This document shows positions 53,436 to 62,383 of a DNA stretch of 64,000 bases, piece by piece. Position 1 is the stretch's first letter. Each line of letters begins with the position of its first letter. Under the pieces are notes generated by a model, which saw nothing but the letters and a program-made list of their open reading frames with translations, searched no databases and was not told the origin of the DNA. This DNA is from CAUZIZ01 sp965218775. GTDB lineage: Bacteria; Acidobacteriota; UBA6911; RPQK01; JAJDTT01. A program made the position numbers and the translations under genes. The stretch spans positions 310,001-374,000 of the forward strand of contig CBDCLS010000003.1 in the NCBI GenBank assembly GCA_965218775.1, written 5' to 3'.

Positions 53436-54908
53436 AGGACATTCCCCAAAAATTGAGGGTGAATTCTCTCAAGTAGTTGAGAACAAGAGAGTAGGGCGAT
53501 AAGGGAAGTGGGATGGGTTGAAATTGGGAGAAAATGGGGGAACTGTCGACCCCCAAAAGTGTGGGTCCCTAGCGCTTAGACTGGTTGGCGGAACTCCAAA
53601 CCTAACAACCAATTAAGCGGAGGGACCCAGATGCATGATGCCAAAGTAGCGTGGAAGATTCGAGAGCAGCTGAGAGAATTTTCGGGGAAGGTCTCTGAAG
53701 GATTACCGAAGACCGCCGCTCGTTTGATCCGGGAGGTGCTCTACGGGATGCAGTGTCGGGCGTCGGTCCGGCTCAGCGAGATTGCGCGAGCACTGGAGGA
53801 GGAGATCGCTCTGAAGAAAGTCATCGAGCGGCTGAGCCGCCAACTCAACCGTCAGGGATTGAGAGGAGCGGTGGGAAAGAATCTGCTGGAGTTGGCGGCC
53901 TGGCGGGTGGAGAAGGAGACGCTGTTGATTGTGGACCCCACGGATGTGAGTAAGCCATATGCCCGGAAGATGCAATACCTGGCGCGGGTCCGGGACGGCT
54001 CCCGAGGGGAGATCCGAGATGGATACTGGTGCTGTGAGGTGGTCGGAGCGAGGCGGGGGAGTGCCGAGGTGCTGCCGTTGTACCAGGAGCTGTACTCGCA
54101 GAAAGCGCCGGACTTTGTGAGCGAAAACGACGAGATCCTCAAGGCGATTGGGCGAGTCTCCAAAGCCACCCAAGGGCGAGGGATCTGGGTGATGGACCGG
54201 GGAGGGGATCGGGAGGAGATCCTCGAAGTCCTGCTGAAGCGGGGACACCCGTTCCTGGTGTGCCAGCGGGGGGATCGTCACCTGATCTCAGGGCGCAGCA
54301 AGAAGAGCGCCGAGGAGTGGGCGCGTGGTTGTCGGCGCCGCTACCGGGAAGTCGTGATCAAGGAGACGAGTGCGGGGGAGAAGGTCTACCGGTTGGAGTT
54401 TGGGGCCCGAGGGGTGCGTTTGCCCGGTTTCGACCAATCGCTGTACCTGGTGGTGGTGGATGGCTTTGGCCCCCGTCCCCTGATGCTTCTGACGAACCAG
54501 ACGGTCAAACGCTCGCGCAAGAGCCAGTGGCGGGTGGTCGAGAGCTATCTGAGCCGCTGGCGTGTCGAGGAAACGATCCGATTTATCAAGCAGAGCTACG
54601 AGTTGGAAGACATCCGTTTGCTCAAGTATGAGCGCCTGCGCAATATGGCCGCCTTGGTCATGATCGCCGCCTTCTTCGCCTGTGTCTATCTGGGTAAAAG
54701 GGCCAAGCTGGCCCTTCTGGTCCAACACATCGAGCAGGCAGCCAAACGGATCTACGGCATCCCGGAGTTCCGCTTCTATGCCATAGCCGATGGCATCAAG
54801 CAGCTCCTATTCGGCCGCCACAGCGGGATTGGCGGGGCTCGACCCGATCCCAGCTCCCGTCAGCTGTCCCTGCTTCCTCTGGGCCTCTGAAAAATGGGGA
54901 ATGTCCAG
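53436..54908 (+). mobile_element. IS4-type insertion sequence, copy 2 (1,473 bp)
   Basis: Same ends as copy 1, flanked by CCTTCTAGC (53427-53435 and 54909-54917). It lies 41 bp inside the N-terminus of the IS1380 transposase gene. Confidence 0.93.
53631..54890 (+). CDS. IS4-family-type DDE transposase, copy 2
   Basis: 419 residues, one residue different from copy 1 (Asp instead of Asn in YELEDIRL). It has the same YLSRWRVEETIRFIKQ signature. Intact. Confidence 0.92.
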   Translation: MHDAKVAWKIREQLREFSGKVSEGLPKTAARLIREVLYGMQCRASVRLSEIARALEEEIALKKVIERLSRQLNRQGLRGAVGKNLLELAAWRVEKETLLIVDPTDVSKPYARKMQYLARVRDGSRGEIRDGYWCCEVVGARRGSAEVLPLYQELYSQKAPDFVSENDEILKAIGRVSKATQGRGIWVMDRGGDREEILEVLLKRGHPFLVCQRGDRHLISGRSKKSAEEWARGCRRRYREVVIKETSAGEKVYRLEFGARGVRLPGFDQSLYLVVVDGFGPRPLMLLTNQTVKRSRKSQWRVVESYLSRWRVEETIRFIKQSYELEDIRLLKYERLRNMAALVMIAAFFACVYLGKRAKLALLVQHIEQAAKRIYGIPEFRFYAIADGIKQLLFGRHSGIGGARPDPSSRQLSLLPLGL

Positions 54909-55101
54909 CCTTCTAGCTCTTGAAACTCCAGCTTGGAAGCGATACACTCTGTGGTCATAGTAGTCAGCTCCTTGTGATTATTAAGTATCTGATAACAAAG
55001 ACTTTATATCACATAGAGCTGACTGCTTTTTCTTGTCTTTGAGAAATCCGGGCTAATCGAAACAGGTGGACCAATAGCCACAACGGAAGTTTCACCGTTT
55101 T

Positions 55102-55130
55102 TTGACAAGAACTTAACCGAAACGTAACAT
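55102..55130 (+). promoter_or_regulatory. Promoter of the kinase operon with TAAC repeat
   Basis: TTGACA (55102-55107), 17-bp spacer, TAACAT (55125-55130), 32 bp before the GTG start. TAACC (55114-55118) and TAACA (55125-55129) lie 11 bp apart, matching TAACC/TAACC at 57847-57862. Such spacing is typical for OmpR/PhoB-type regulator dimers. Confidence 0.6.
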
Positions 55131-55161
55131 TCAACCAATCAGTTCTGGACACAATCAGACC

Positions 55162-57153
55162 GTGCGGCACCTTTCGCAAGTTCTGCAAACCAGCCGTGGA
55201 CGGATCCTGTTTTTTGGGCTGACCGTCCTGCTCCCCTCACTTTTTCTGGGGCTATTTGCGGTCTGGGCCTTCCAAGGAGAAGAGCTCCGCCAGCGCTATC
55301 AACGCAAGGAGCGCCAGGAACAAGTGGTCCGCCTGCTGGAGAGCGAACTGAATAACTGGCTGTTCGCCCTCCCCAGGGAATCCTCGGCCCCTAAATCCTT
55401 GCTGAGCTTTGAAGTCGAGGAGGATCAACTCTTCTTACGGGACTACAACATAGTACTGTCCCCGCGGAGCCGGAGCGGTCCCGCACTCGGGCTATCGCCC
55501 CAGGACTCCCGCCTGTGGTGGCACACCCAGGCGCTGGAAGGACAAGTTAGCCCGGCCAAGGCTCGCTCTGCCTACCTTCGGCTCGCTAAAACGCGGGAGC
55601 AATTGGGGCCACTGGCGAGGCTGGCGCTGCTCCGGTTGGCGCTATCAGGAAACCCGTCTCAGGCTGCCACTTGGCTGGATGCAATCCGAAAGTACGACCG
55701 GGAGTCCATCACCGAGTCGGGGATTCCAGTGTGCGTGGCCAGTGCGCTTCTTCTCATTGCCGACGGGAAACTCTGTGTTCCGAGCGAGGTCGAAAACCCG
55801 AGCTTCGGTTTCCTGACCGAGGTCCAGATCCAACTGGTGAACGGGCTGTGGAAGCTTGCTGCACCACAATGGGTGTTCTATGTGAGGGAGATTTCGGCGG
55901 CTCTGGAGGCCTGCCAGCTACCCTCTGAGATCCGAGCTTCCTCGGGTCCTGAGTGGGTGACATTGGCGAGATCGTTGCAGCTGGCCAATCTCATCGGGTC
56001 GCTAGTCGACGTCTCCCCACAGATTCTCAGTCTCAGCCAGAGTGCGGCGACCCCGGTCGCCGGTCCCATAAGAAAACGGTACTTCTCCCAGTTGGATTCC
56101 TTCGTCGTCCTGGTTGCTGGATCAGAGGGTGACTCGGGCTACCTGGTGGAACGGACAACGCTCGAAGATGAGGCCGAACGTCGGCTCGCGGTTCTGACGC
56201 GGGCCGAAGACTTTCGCGGTGTCCTGGTTCGAAGGGCGGATCAGGATGTGGGTGAGGCAAAGAGATGGCCCCTGGCCTCTTTCTCTCCTCTAATCGCGAC
56301 CTTTGCAACAAGGGAAGGGACGGGCGGCTTTTTGGATCTTCGGCAGCACTTTTTCTTCTACGCTGCGGCGGTCCTTCTTCTGGTGACGATTACTGGTTTA
56401 CTCTTCACCTATCGCGCCGTCTCCCGTGAGATGGAAGTCGCCCGGCTCAAATCGGACTTTGTCTCGGCGGTCTCTCACGAATTCCGAAGCCCTCTGGCGG
56501 CCATTCAAGCGATGCTGGAACGAATTCAGTCGGGGCGAGTCAGCGAAGAGGAGATGCTCCAGCGCTACCACGGCGTGATCGCTCAAGAGGTCCATCGCCT
56601 GACCTCGCTGGTCAACCAGTTATTGGATTTCGCTCGCCTCGAGGAGGGGAAAGAGCAGTTTTCTCCTGAGGTCTTTGATCTGGGCCAACTGGCGCGGGGG
56701 ATTGTGAAGTCCTTTCACGATCTGGGCCATGGGGAACGGGTCCATCTGCTCCAGAGGGAGGTGGATTCAGCGCGGGTGTGGGCGGACCGCAAGGCCATCA
56801 TTCAATGCATTCACAATCTCCTTGACAACGCGCTGAAATATTCACCGAGCACTGCGCCTGTCACTGTCCATCTGGGACGCGCAAACGGAGAAGCCTATCT
56901 GGAGGTCAGCGACCAGGGACCCGGCATTGCCAGTTCCGAACAGGAGAGGATTTTCGAGCAGTTCTATCGGGCTCCCAATACAGACGGACACCACGTCAAG
57001 GGGGTGGGGATTGGCCTGGCCCTGGTGAGGCGCATCATGGCGCGCCACGGAGGAAGGGTCACGGTCGAAAGCCAGCCAGGCAAAGGCAGTCAATTTCGAC
57101 TGGTCTTTCCGACAACGGATCAGACCCAGGCTCGTGAATCGAGCGATCCATGA
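55162..57153 (+). CDS. Membrane sensor histidine kinase
   Basis: 663 residues, GTG start. TM1 lies at ~15-37 (ILFFGLTVLLPSLFLGLFAV), followed by a long extracytoplasmic region of ~355 residues with no recognised sensor fold, and TM2 near 395-417 (AAAVLLLVTITGLLFTYRAV). No clear HAMP. The HisKA phospho-acceptor is in SAVSHEFRSPLAAIQ (His about 438). The ATPase domain has HNLLDNALKYSP (N box), VSDQGPGIA (G1) and VKGVGIGLALVRRI (G2). It overlaps the response regulator by 4 bp (ATGA), so the two are partners. The gene begins just outside the IS1380 end. Confidence 0.92.
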   Translation: MRHLSQVLQTSRGRILFFGLTVLLPSLFLGLFAVWAFQGEELRQRYQRKERQEQVVRLLESELNNWLFALPRESSAPKSLLSFEVEEDQLFLRDYNIVLSPRSRSGPALGLSPQDSRLWWHTQALEGQVSPAKARSAYLRLAKTREQLGPLARLALLRLALSGNPSQAATWLDAIRKYDRESITESGIPVCVASALLLIADGKLCVPSEVENPSFGFLTEVQIQLVNGLWKLAAPQWVFYVREISAALEACQLPSEIRASSGPEWVTLARSLQLANLIGSLVDVSPQILSLSQSAATPVAGPIRKRYFSQLDSFVVLVAGSEGDSGYLVERTTLEDEAERRLAVLTRAEDFRGVLVRRADQDVGEAKRWPLASFSPLIATFATREGTGGFLDLRQHFFFYAAAVLLLVTITGLLFTYRAVSREMEVARLKSDFVSAVSHEFRSPLAAIQAMLERIQSGRVSEEEMLQRYHGVIAQEVHRLTSLVNQLLDFARLEEGKEQFSPEVFDLGQLARGIVKSFHDLGHGERVHLLQREVDSARVWADRKAIIQCIHNLLDNALKYSPSTAPVTVHLGRANGEAYLEVSDQGPGIASSEQERIFEQFYRAPNTDGHHVKGVGIGLALVRRIMARHGGRVTVESQPGKGSQFRLVFPTTDQTQARESSDP

Positions 57154-57860
57154 AGAAGAAAATACTCCTCATCGAGGACGAAACCGGCATCCGCATGCCG
57201 ATCAAAGACGAACTGGAGTTCGAAGGGTTTGAAGTCCAGGTCCGTGAAGACGGCCTACAGGGTTTGGAATCGATCCTCTCCGATAGGCCCGATCTGGTGG
57301 TCCTGGACCTGATGCTGCCCGGGAAGAATGGATTTGAGATCTGCCAGGAGGTTCGCCGCCGGGGAATCGACACCCCCATCATCATGCTGACCGCGCGCAC
57401 CCAGGAGGTCGACAAAGTGAGAGGGCTCAATCTGGGAGCCGACGACTATGTGATCAAGCCCTTCAGCCTGGCTGAACTGGTGGCGCGTATCCGCGCTGTC
57501 TTACGTCGCTCCCAAGAATCCGGGATGACGAAGCAGCAGGAAGCACACACGTTCCAGCTGGGAGAGCTTCGGGTGGAGACTCGAAGCCAGGAAGTGTTCC
57601 AAGGCGAGAAGAAGATCAAGCTGGCGCGGAAAGAATTTCAGATGCTGGTACTGCTCCTCCAACGCCCGGGTGAGGTCATCACCCGGGACGAATTCCTGAA
57701 TGTGGTGTGGGGTGAGGACGTCTATGTGAGCCATCGCACGGTGGATACGCATATGGTGAGTCTGCGCAAGAAGCTTGAGGACGATCCCAAGCATCCTCAG
57801 CATATCCTGAGCGTTCGAGGCATCGGCTACAAACTTAACACAGACCTAACCGTTTCTTAA
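57150..57860 (+). CDS. OmpR/PhoB-family response regulator
   Basis: 236 residues. The receiver domain has LLIEDE (acidic pocket), LVVLDLMLPG (phospho-acceptor Asp near 50) and the conserved LTAR and KPFSLAEL (Lys). The C-terminal winged helix contains KEFQMLVLLLQRPGEVITRD and SHRTVDTHMVSLRKKLEDDP and RGIGYKL. It probably binds the TAACC-N6-TAAC repeats in front of the kinase gene and at its own 3' end before the propeller gene. Confidence 0.94.
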   Translation: MKKKILLIEDETGIRMPIKDELEFEGFEVQVREDGLQGLESILSDRPDLVVLDLMLPGKNGFEICQEVRRRGIDTPIIMLTARTQEVDKVRGLNLGADDYVIKPFSLAELVARIRAVLRRSQESGMTKQQEAHTFQLGELRVETRSQEVFQGEKKIKLARKEFQMLVLLLQRPGEVITRDEFLNVVWGEDVYVSHRTVDTHMVSLRKKLEDDPKHPQHILSVRGIGYKLNTDLTVS

Positions 57861-57888
57861 CCTTCCTCTGACAAACTTCACAGAAGTT
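57847..57888 (+). promoter_or_regulatory. Putative regulator box before the propeller gene
   Basis: TAACC at 57847-57851 and again at 57858-57862 (11-bp period; the second overlaps the stop of the regulator gene), followed by CTGACA and the inverted repeat AACTTC-ACA-GAAGTT (57874-57888). It resembles the arrangement in the kinase promoter. Confidence 0.5.
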
Positions 57889-57934
57889 CGGACTAGAGTG
57901 GAAGCTGGATACGCTGAAAAAGGAGGGCAATATC

Positions 57935-59998
57935 ATGGCAAAGCTGAAAATGTTCACCCTAGTCGCTGGACTGAGCGGAGCAGTGCTCCTGCTCGGGGCG
58001 GGTTCCTTGAAGGTCAAGCTGGCTTTCGAAAAGGCACTGGTCTTGGAAGAGGTCGAGGCCCGAGCCCAAGACGCCGTCATCCTTTTTCAAGAGGTGGTGG
58101 CAAACGCAAGCGACAAGTCGCTAGCGGCTCAGGCCCAGCTTCACATTGGAATCTGCTATGAGAAATTGGGCAAGCCCGAGGCGGGGGAAGCTTACCAGCG
58201 GGTGCTGGGTGAGTATGCCGAGCAAAGGGAGGCGGTGCGTCTCGCACGCGAGGGTCTGGCCCGGCTAAGCGAATCTAAGAGAGCCAAACGTGACGAACAG
58301 GCCGGGGTCAGCCTCAAGGAGATAAAACTCGATGCATCCGAGCTGGGTTTCGCACTCTCACCGGACGGGACGAAGGTCGCCTACACCGATCGGACACAAA
58401 ATCTAGCCATCCGAGACCTCCGCGCGGGCAAGGACAGGCGAGTCACAAATTTTAAGAAAGACAAAGGGGCACCCGGGTCGCCGGTTTGGTCTCCCGACGG
58501 CAAGAGGGTGGCCTACATGCACTTTTACAATTATTGGAAATACGAGATGGAAATTGTTTCTCTAGAAACCGGCGAGGTGCGACATACAGAGGTAAACGGA
58601 TACCCGGCAGACTGGACCAAGGATGGGCTCTACATTTTGTATACAGAAGGATGGATTGATAAGGCCTCGCCAACCGTAAATCTCTTACCCGTGAAAGGAG
58701 GTCCAAGCAAGAGACTCAACGTGAATCCAAATGAGACCCTTAGGTTTTCGCCGGACGGTGGACACATTGTTTATGTCAGCAAAGAGGAAGACAACCAGGA
58801 TATCTACGTCATGCCGGTCGAAGGCGGAGAACCCATAAGGATTACAAGCGACTCAGCTGCTGACGTTAGTCCTCTCTGGTCGCCCGATGGGAAATTCATT
58901 CTTTTTAAGAGCAACCGGGTGTTGGACCGATGGGCTTTGTGGGCTGCGCCCTTTAAGGACGGGAAGCTTTTCGGTCAGCCGTTTGTCGTGAGACCTGATG
59001 TTGGTGATGCGAGGTTACACTCCTGGAGCGAAGATGGAAAACTTCTCTTTTCCTCGAGTCAGTCCGTGTCCGATTTTTACGTGGTGAATGTGGACGTAGA
59101 GGGGAGACGAAAAGGAGAAGTCATCAAATTAACTCGGGGTTCTGAAGCGCACTCACCACCAGCTTGGTCTCCTGACGGCAAACAAATTGCTTATTTTTCA
59201 GGAAGACGAGGAGAGACCATATCCATATTGTGTGTGACATCGGCTGACGGAAAAGAAGAGAGAGAAGAGAGAGAGATCGCGAGCATAGCCCCGTACAAGG
59301 GTCCCATCGATTGGCTAAATGATGACGAGATAGTGTTAATTGCCGATATCCCGGAGAAGAGAGAAAAAGGGATCTATTCCGTCTCAGTCAGCAGCAGAGA
59401 GATAAAACCGATTCTGGTGGATAACGAGGTCATGGGGCACGTTGACGTTTCTCCCGACGGAAAGCGCATTGCTTTCCTGAGAGGATTACAACATCACCAA
59501 ATCTACAGTGTGGATGTCGATGGCAGCAACTTGCGGCAAATCACATCCGATGATAAGGCCAGTGTTTACAACCCTGCGTGGTCTCCCGATGGAAGGCAAC
59601 TCGTCTTCAGTAAGAGCGCAAGGGGCAGACGAGGGATCTCGATACTCTCTCTGAATAGCGGCGAAGAGCGGGAGCTTTTGGGAAGTGATGACCCCGAAGC
59701 TCGTTTTCGGTCTCCATCGTGGTCTCCCGACGGTAGCAAAATTATTTACAGCTCACGCAACGCCGATTCTCAGAACGCGATCTGGATCGTTCCAACCTCA
59801 GGTGAGATCAAGCCCCAGCGTGTCCAGGTTGATATCCCCAGTCTTTCATTACCCTCGATCGTCGAAAGTGAAGGAGGTCTTTTCTCACCGAGGTGGTCTC
59901 CCGATGGAACGAAGGCTGCGTTTGTCGCAGGAACTTGGTCATGGCAGCTTTGGATCATGGAAGACTTCTTGCCCCAGGGTCTGCTCGCTCAGAAATGA
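57935..59998 (+). CDS. Secreted TolB/WD40-like beta-propeller protein
   Basis: 687 residues; ATG with AAGGAGGGC upstream. An N-terminal signal/anchor (LVAGLSGAVLLLGAGSLKV) precedes a TPR-like helical stretch (AVILFQEVVANA ... LHIGICYEKLGKPEAGEAYQ), then about ten PD40/TolB-type blades with the WSPDGK repeat (e.g. VWSPDGKRVAYMH, LWSPDGKFILFKS, AWSPDGRQLVFSK, RWSPDGTKAAFVA). Such proteins are numerous in Acidobacteria and bind proteins or peptides outside the cytoplasm; no enzyme motif is visible. It overlaps the peroxidase gene (ATGA). Confidence 0.85.
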   Translation: MAKLKMFTLVAGLSGAVLLLGAGSLKVKLAFEKALVLEEVEARAQDAVILFQEVVANASDKSLAAQAQLHIGICYEKLGKPEAGEAYQRVLGEYAEQREAVRLAREGLARLSESKRAKRDEQAGVSLKEIKLDASELGFALSPDGTKVAYTDRTQNLAIRDLRAGKDRRVTNFKKDKGAPGSPVWSPDGKRVAYMHFYNYWKYEMEIVSLETGEVRHTEVNGYPADWTKDGLYILYTEGWIDKASPTVNLLPVKGGPSKRLNVNPNETLRFSPDGGHIVYVSKEEDNQDIYVMPVEGGEPIRITSDSAADVSPLWSPDGKFILFKSNRVLDRWALWAAPFKDGKLFGQPFVVRPDVGDARLHSWSEDGKLLFSSSQSVSDFYVVNVDVEGRRKGEVIKLTRGSEAHSPPAWSPDGKQIAYFSGRRGETISILCVTSADGKEEREEREIASIAPYKGPIDWLNDDEIVLIADIPEKREKGIYSVSVSSREIKPILVDNEVMGHVDVSPDGKRIAFLRGLQHHQIYSVDVDGSNLRQITSDDKASVYNPAWSPDGRQLVFSKSARGRRGISILSLNSGEERELLGSDDPEARFRSPSWSPDGSKIIYSSRNADSQNAIWIVPTSGEIKPQRVQVDIPSLSLPSIVESEGGLFSPRWSPDGTKAAFVAGTWSWQLWIMEDFLPQGLLAQK

Positions 59999-61035
59999 AC
60001 AGAACGGGTTTCTCGTGGGCTATCCGAAACGTCCTGTTTTTCTCGTTTGCCCTATCAGTCGCTACCTACGCGGAGGAATATCAGGTTCCGGTTCCACTGG
60101 GGTTGGATGAGCGGGTGCCCCGTGCCGAGGACAATCTGCTCACGGCCGAGAAGGTCGAGCTGGGCCGACGGCTTTTCTTCGATAAACGTCTCTCCCGGGA
60201 CAGGACGATTGCGTGCGCCTCATGTCATCTTGCCCAACGGGCGTTCACCGATGGGAAGCGTCTCGCTACAGGGGTGGAAAAGCGCCTTGGCGTCCGCAAC
60301 GCTCCCACACTTTTCAACCGGGCTTACGGAGTTTCTTTCTTCTGGGATGGGCGGGTGACGTCGCTGGAGGAGCAAGCCCTTGAGGCCATTCAAGGTCGGG
60401 CAGAGATGGACATGACTTTGGATGAACTGAAGAAGCGCCTGACTTCCATTGAGGAATACCGGGACCCGTTCGAACAAGTCTTCGGAGAAAAACCCAGGAC
60501 TGGGACAAGCGCCAAGGCAATAGCTGCATTTGTTGGCACCCTTTTCTCGGGGAATTCAGCCTTTGACAAATTCGAGCACGGGGATCGGGCGGCGCTTTCT
60601 GCAGTTGCCAAACGGGGGTTCGAAATCTTTCGTGGCAAAGGGAATTGCATCGTCTGCCACCTCGGTCCCAACTTCACGGACGAGGGCTTCCATAACAGCG
60701 GCATCGCCTGGCGAGATGGCGAACTGCTCGATCCAGGGCGATTCAAAGTCACCGGCAAGCAGGAGGATCAAGGAGCCTTTAAGACTCCCACCCTGCGCGA
60801 GGTGGCTCTCACGGCCCCTTACATGCACGATGGCAGCATCGCCAAGCTGGAGGACGTCATTGAGTTTTACGACCGGGGTGGCAACCCCAACCCCTATCTC
60901 GATCCCGAGCTGCGGCGGTTGCGCCTGACAGCCGAAGAGAAAGAAGCCCTGTTGTCTTTTCTCAAGAGCCTGAACGGGGAAATCAGTGGGGAGACTGTAG
61001 TCTCTGATAAGAGAGGGCATCCCGTGGAGGATTGA
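59995..61035 (+). CDS. Periplasmic di-haem cytochrome c peroxidase-like protein
   Basis: 346 residues from the ATG at 59995, which overlaps the propeller stop. Signal peptide NVLFFSFALSVATYAEE. Two haem motifs: CASCH near residue 76 and CIVCH near 220. FFDKRLSRD, TDGKRLATGVEKRLGVRNAP, LFNRAY, AFKTPTLREVALTAPYMHDG (distal Met) and LLSFLKSLNGE are typical of the CcpA/MauG-type family. It would reduce H2O2 with electrons from c-type cytochromes. Co-transcription with the kinase-controlled propeller gene suggests a stress-induced unit. Confidence 0.9.
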   Translation: MNRTGFSWAIRNVLFFSFALSVATYAEEYQVPVPLGLDERVPRAEDNLLTAEKVELGRRLFFDKRLSRDRTIACASCHLAQRAFTDGKRLATGVEKRLGVRNAPTLFNRAYGVSFFWDGRVTSLEEQALEAIQGRAEMDMTLDELKKRLTSIEEYRDPFEQVFGEKPRTGTSAKAIAAFVGTLFSGNSAFDKFEHGDRAALSAVAKRGFEIFRGKGNCIVCHLGPNFTDEGFHNSGIAWRDGELLDPGRFKVTGKQEDQGAFKTPTLREVALTAPYMHDGSIAKLEDVIEFYDRGGNPNPYLDPELRRLRLTAEEKEALLSFLKSLNGEISGETVVSDKRGHPVED

Positions 61036-61052
61036 CAGGATGGCAGCTGGCG

Positions 61053-61175
61053 GTGAAGGCGAACATCCTGCTTCTAGGCCCCACAATCTGCTGGGCGTAT
61101 TATCTGGGAAAACAGATACTCAATACGTTGGGCGCCAAAGCAGCCGATCGGATCAAGTCAGTCTATCAGCAGTGA
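61053..61175 (+). CDS. Possible 40-residue membrane peptide
   Basis: A GTG-started frame reads VKANILLLGPTICWAYYLGK then QILNTLGAKAADRIKSVYQQ, one hydrophobic helix with a basic tail. There is no clear ribosome site and no known family. It sits between the peroxidase and DUF3303 genes, where an operon gene could be expected. Confidence 0.3.
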   Translation: MKANILLLGPTICWAYYLGKQILNTLGAKAADRIKSVYQQ

Positions 61176-61193
61176 AAAGGAAAGGAGGAGGGT

Positions 61194-61457
61194 ATGCTGT
61201 TCATCGTGCAATGGACAAGCCGTCCCGAGCATCGCGATGCTCTAATCGCTCGCTTCAAGGAAACAGGAGGCATGCCACCGGACGGCGTCAAGATGCTCGA
61301 TCGGTGGCATGTCGTCACTGGTGGGCGCGGCTTCAATCTTGTTGAAACCAATGACGCCACCGCTATAGCCAAGTGGGCTATTGAGTGGTCGGACCTTTTG
61401 ACCATCGAGTATCTTCCGGTGGTGGGAGATGAGGAGATCGCCAAAGTGCTACCGTGA
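61194..61457 (+). CDS. DUF3303 family protein
   Basis: 87 residues with a strong ribosome site (GGAGGAGGGT). MLFIVQWTSRPEHRDALIAR and the downstream DRWHVVTGGRGFNLVETND, AIAKWAIEWSDLLTIEYLPV match DUF3303, a small ferredoxin-like (stress-response barrel) family of unknown function. Full length. Confidence 0.85.
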   Translation: MLFIVQWTSRPEHRDALIARFKETGGMPPDGVKMLDRWHVVTGGRGFNLVETNDATAIAKWAIEWSDLLTIEYLPVVGDEEIAKVLP

Positions 61458-61825
61458 ATTGGTCGCCCCAGCGACTGGTCAATTGGGGGCTGGCCAAAAC
61501 CGGCGGAGTCCGAGGACAGGAGCTGCTACCTTGAGCTGCAGGCGTTTTATCCTCGGGCTGGGGTTTTCGGTTGCGCTGTGCACAAACAGCTCTGATTCGT
61601 CGGAATGACATACGAAGCATAACCAAGGCGTGCAGGCGACGGCGGCTCCCCTGAGATCTTCGTGTCTGGAAGGGCAATCTCAGCGGGATGGTTTATATAT
61701 TAATCCGATGAATAGATGGGACCATTCTTAGCTACCATACGGTGGATTGTCATCCAAAAAGTCTCTTAACCTTCTTACAGGCATTTCGACCCCCTTTCAC
61801 TCCCCTAAGAGAAGCCAAGGACCGG
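61458..61825. other. Intergenic stretch holding repeat copy C
   Basis: No gene is seen. Copy C of the dispersed repeat lies at 61663-61745; it lies between the convergent 3' ends of the DUF3303 and EF-P genes. Confidence 0.5.
61663..61745 (+). repeat. Dispersed repeat, copy C
   Basis: TCTGGAAGGGCAATCTCAG, then TATATATTAATCCGATGAAT, AGATGGGACCATTCTTAGCT and ACCATACGGTGG. It is close to copy B across the whole length. Confidence 0.8.
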
Positions 61826-62383
61826 CTAGAGTCGCTCCATATACCTTCCTGTTTCGACATCGACGCGCACCGAATCTCCTTCCTTGACAAAGTGAGGGAC
61901 CAAGATCTCCATCCCGTTCTCAAGGGTGACACTCTTGGAGGTGCTCGTTTCTTGATCATGGATCGGAGGCGGTGACGTGACCACCCGGAGATCCACGAAT
62001 TCTGGAAACTGAAGACTCAGTATCCTTTCCTCAAAGAAGAGACCTGTGACCATCATCTCGTCCTTGAGAAAGCGCACTTTGTCACCGAGCTGATCGGTGT
62101 GGATCGAGACCTGGTCGTAACTCTCTGGATTCATGAAGACATAGAATTCGCCATCCTGGTAAAGGTACTCAAGCTTTTGTTTTTGCACCTCGACGACTTC
62201 CATTCGCTCGTCGGGGCGAAAGCGTCTCTCAAGCACAGAACCGGTAGCCAGGTTTCGGAGCTTGATCTGCTCCATCGCGCCCATCCTGCCAGCACCCATA
62301 CGAAGCTCAGTTGACAGGACCAGACAGAGTTGGCCTTCGTGTCTGAGCACCATGCCTGGTTTAAGATCTGACGCTGGCTCCAT
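61826..62383 (-). CDS. efp: Elongation factor P, atypical tip loop
   Basis: 185 residues, normal EF-P length. The three-domain fold is recognisable: ASDLKPGMVLRHEGQLCLVL, IKLRNLATGSVLERRFRPDE, YLYQDGEFYVFMNPESYDQV, and VTLENGMEILVPHFVKEGDS, VRVDVETGRYMER (the C-terminal EF-P signature). The loop that normally carries the modified Lys/Arg (PGKG or PGRG) reads MGAGRMGA here, with Arg near position 33 and no Pro, so it is either a paralog or an unusual modification type. Its start lies inside the last 23 bases of the unrecognised upstream gene. EF-P relieves ribosomes stalled at polyproline. Confidence 0.88.
   Translation of the reverse strand: MEPASDLKPGMVLRHEGQLCLVLSTELRMGAGRMGAMEQIKLRNLATGSVLERRFRPDERMEVVEVQKQKLEYLYQDGEFYVFMNPESYDQVSIHTDQLGDKVRFLKDEMMVTGLFFEERILSLQFPEFVDLRVVTSPPPIHDQETSTSKSVTLENGMEILVPHFVKEGDSVRVDVETGRYMERL

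Larger units (their letters stand above)
50309..54958 (-). pseudogene. IS1380-family transposase in three pieces
   Basis: N-terminal piece 54918-54958 (MTTECIASKLEF), middle 53334-53435 (GRRVEAEFNGGQITSDSGGL), main piece 50309-51572 (DRFISGLAACFGDRRDPRF to the C-terminus). Lengths 41 + 102 + 1264 = 1407 bases, that is 468 codons plus stop, so both insertions are exactly reversible in frame. The DDE residues are likely in SDSGGLLLREV, LDLDATDDPLHG and LRADSSFAREAL. AENRIKEQQLELFADRTSTH is the family's Glu region. Confidence 0.9.
48765..55052 (-). mobile_element. IS1380-family element broken by three nested insertions
   Basis: The outer ends are CCCGGATTTCTCA (48765-48777) and its inverse TGAGAAATCCGGG (55040-55052), flanked by CTAA duplications. 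Inside lie an IS256 copy (48807-50145), an IS1182 element (51573-53333) and an IS4-type copy (53436-54908). Subtracting these (and duplicated target bases) leaves an IS of about 1.7 kb with a single transposase frame. Confidence 0.85.

Noticed and set aside
6885..54908. Composite transposon bounded by the two IS4-type copies
   Set aside because: Each copy has its own 9-bp duplication (ACAAGAACC and CCTTCTAGC), showing independent insertion; no common duplication surrounds the pair.
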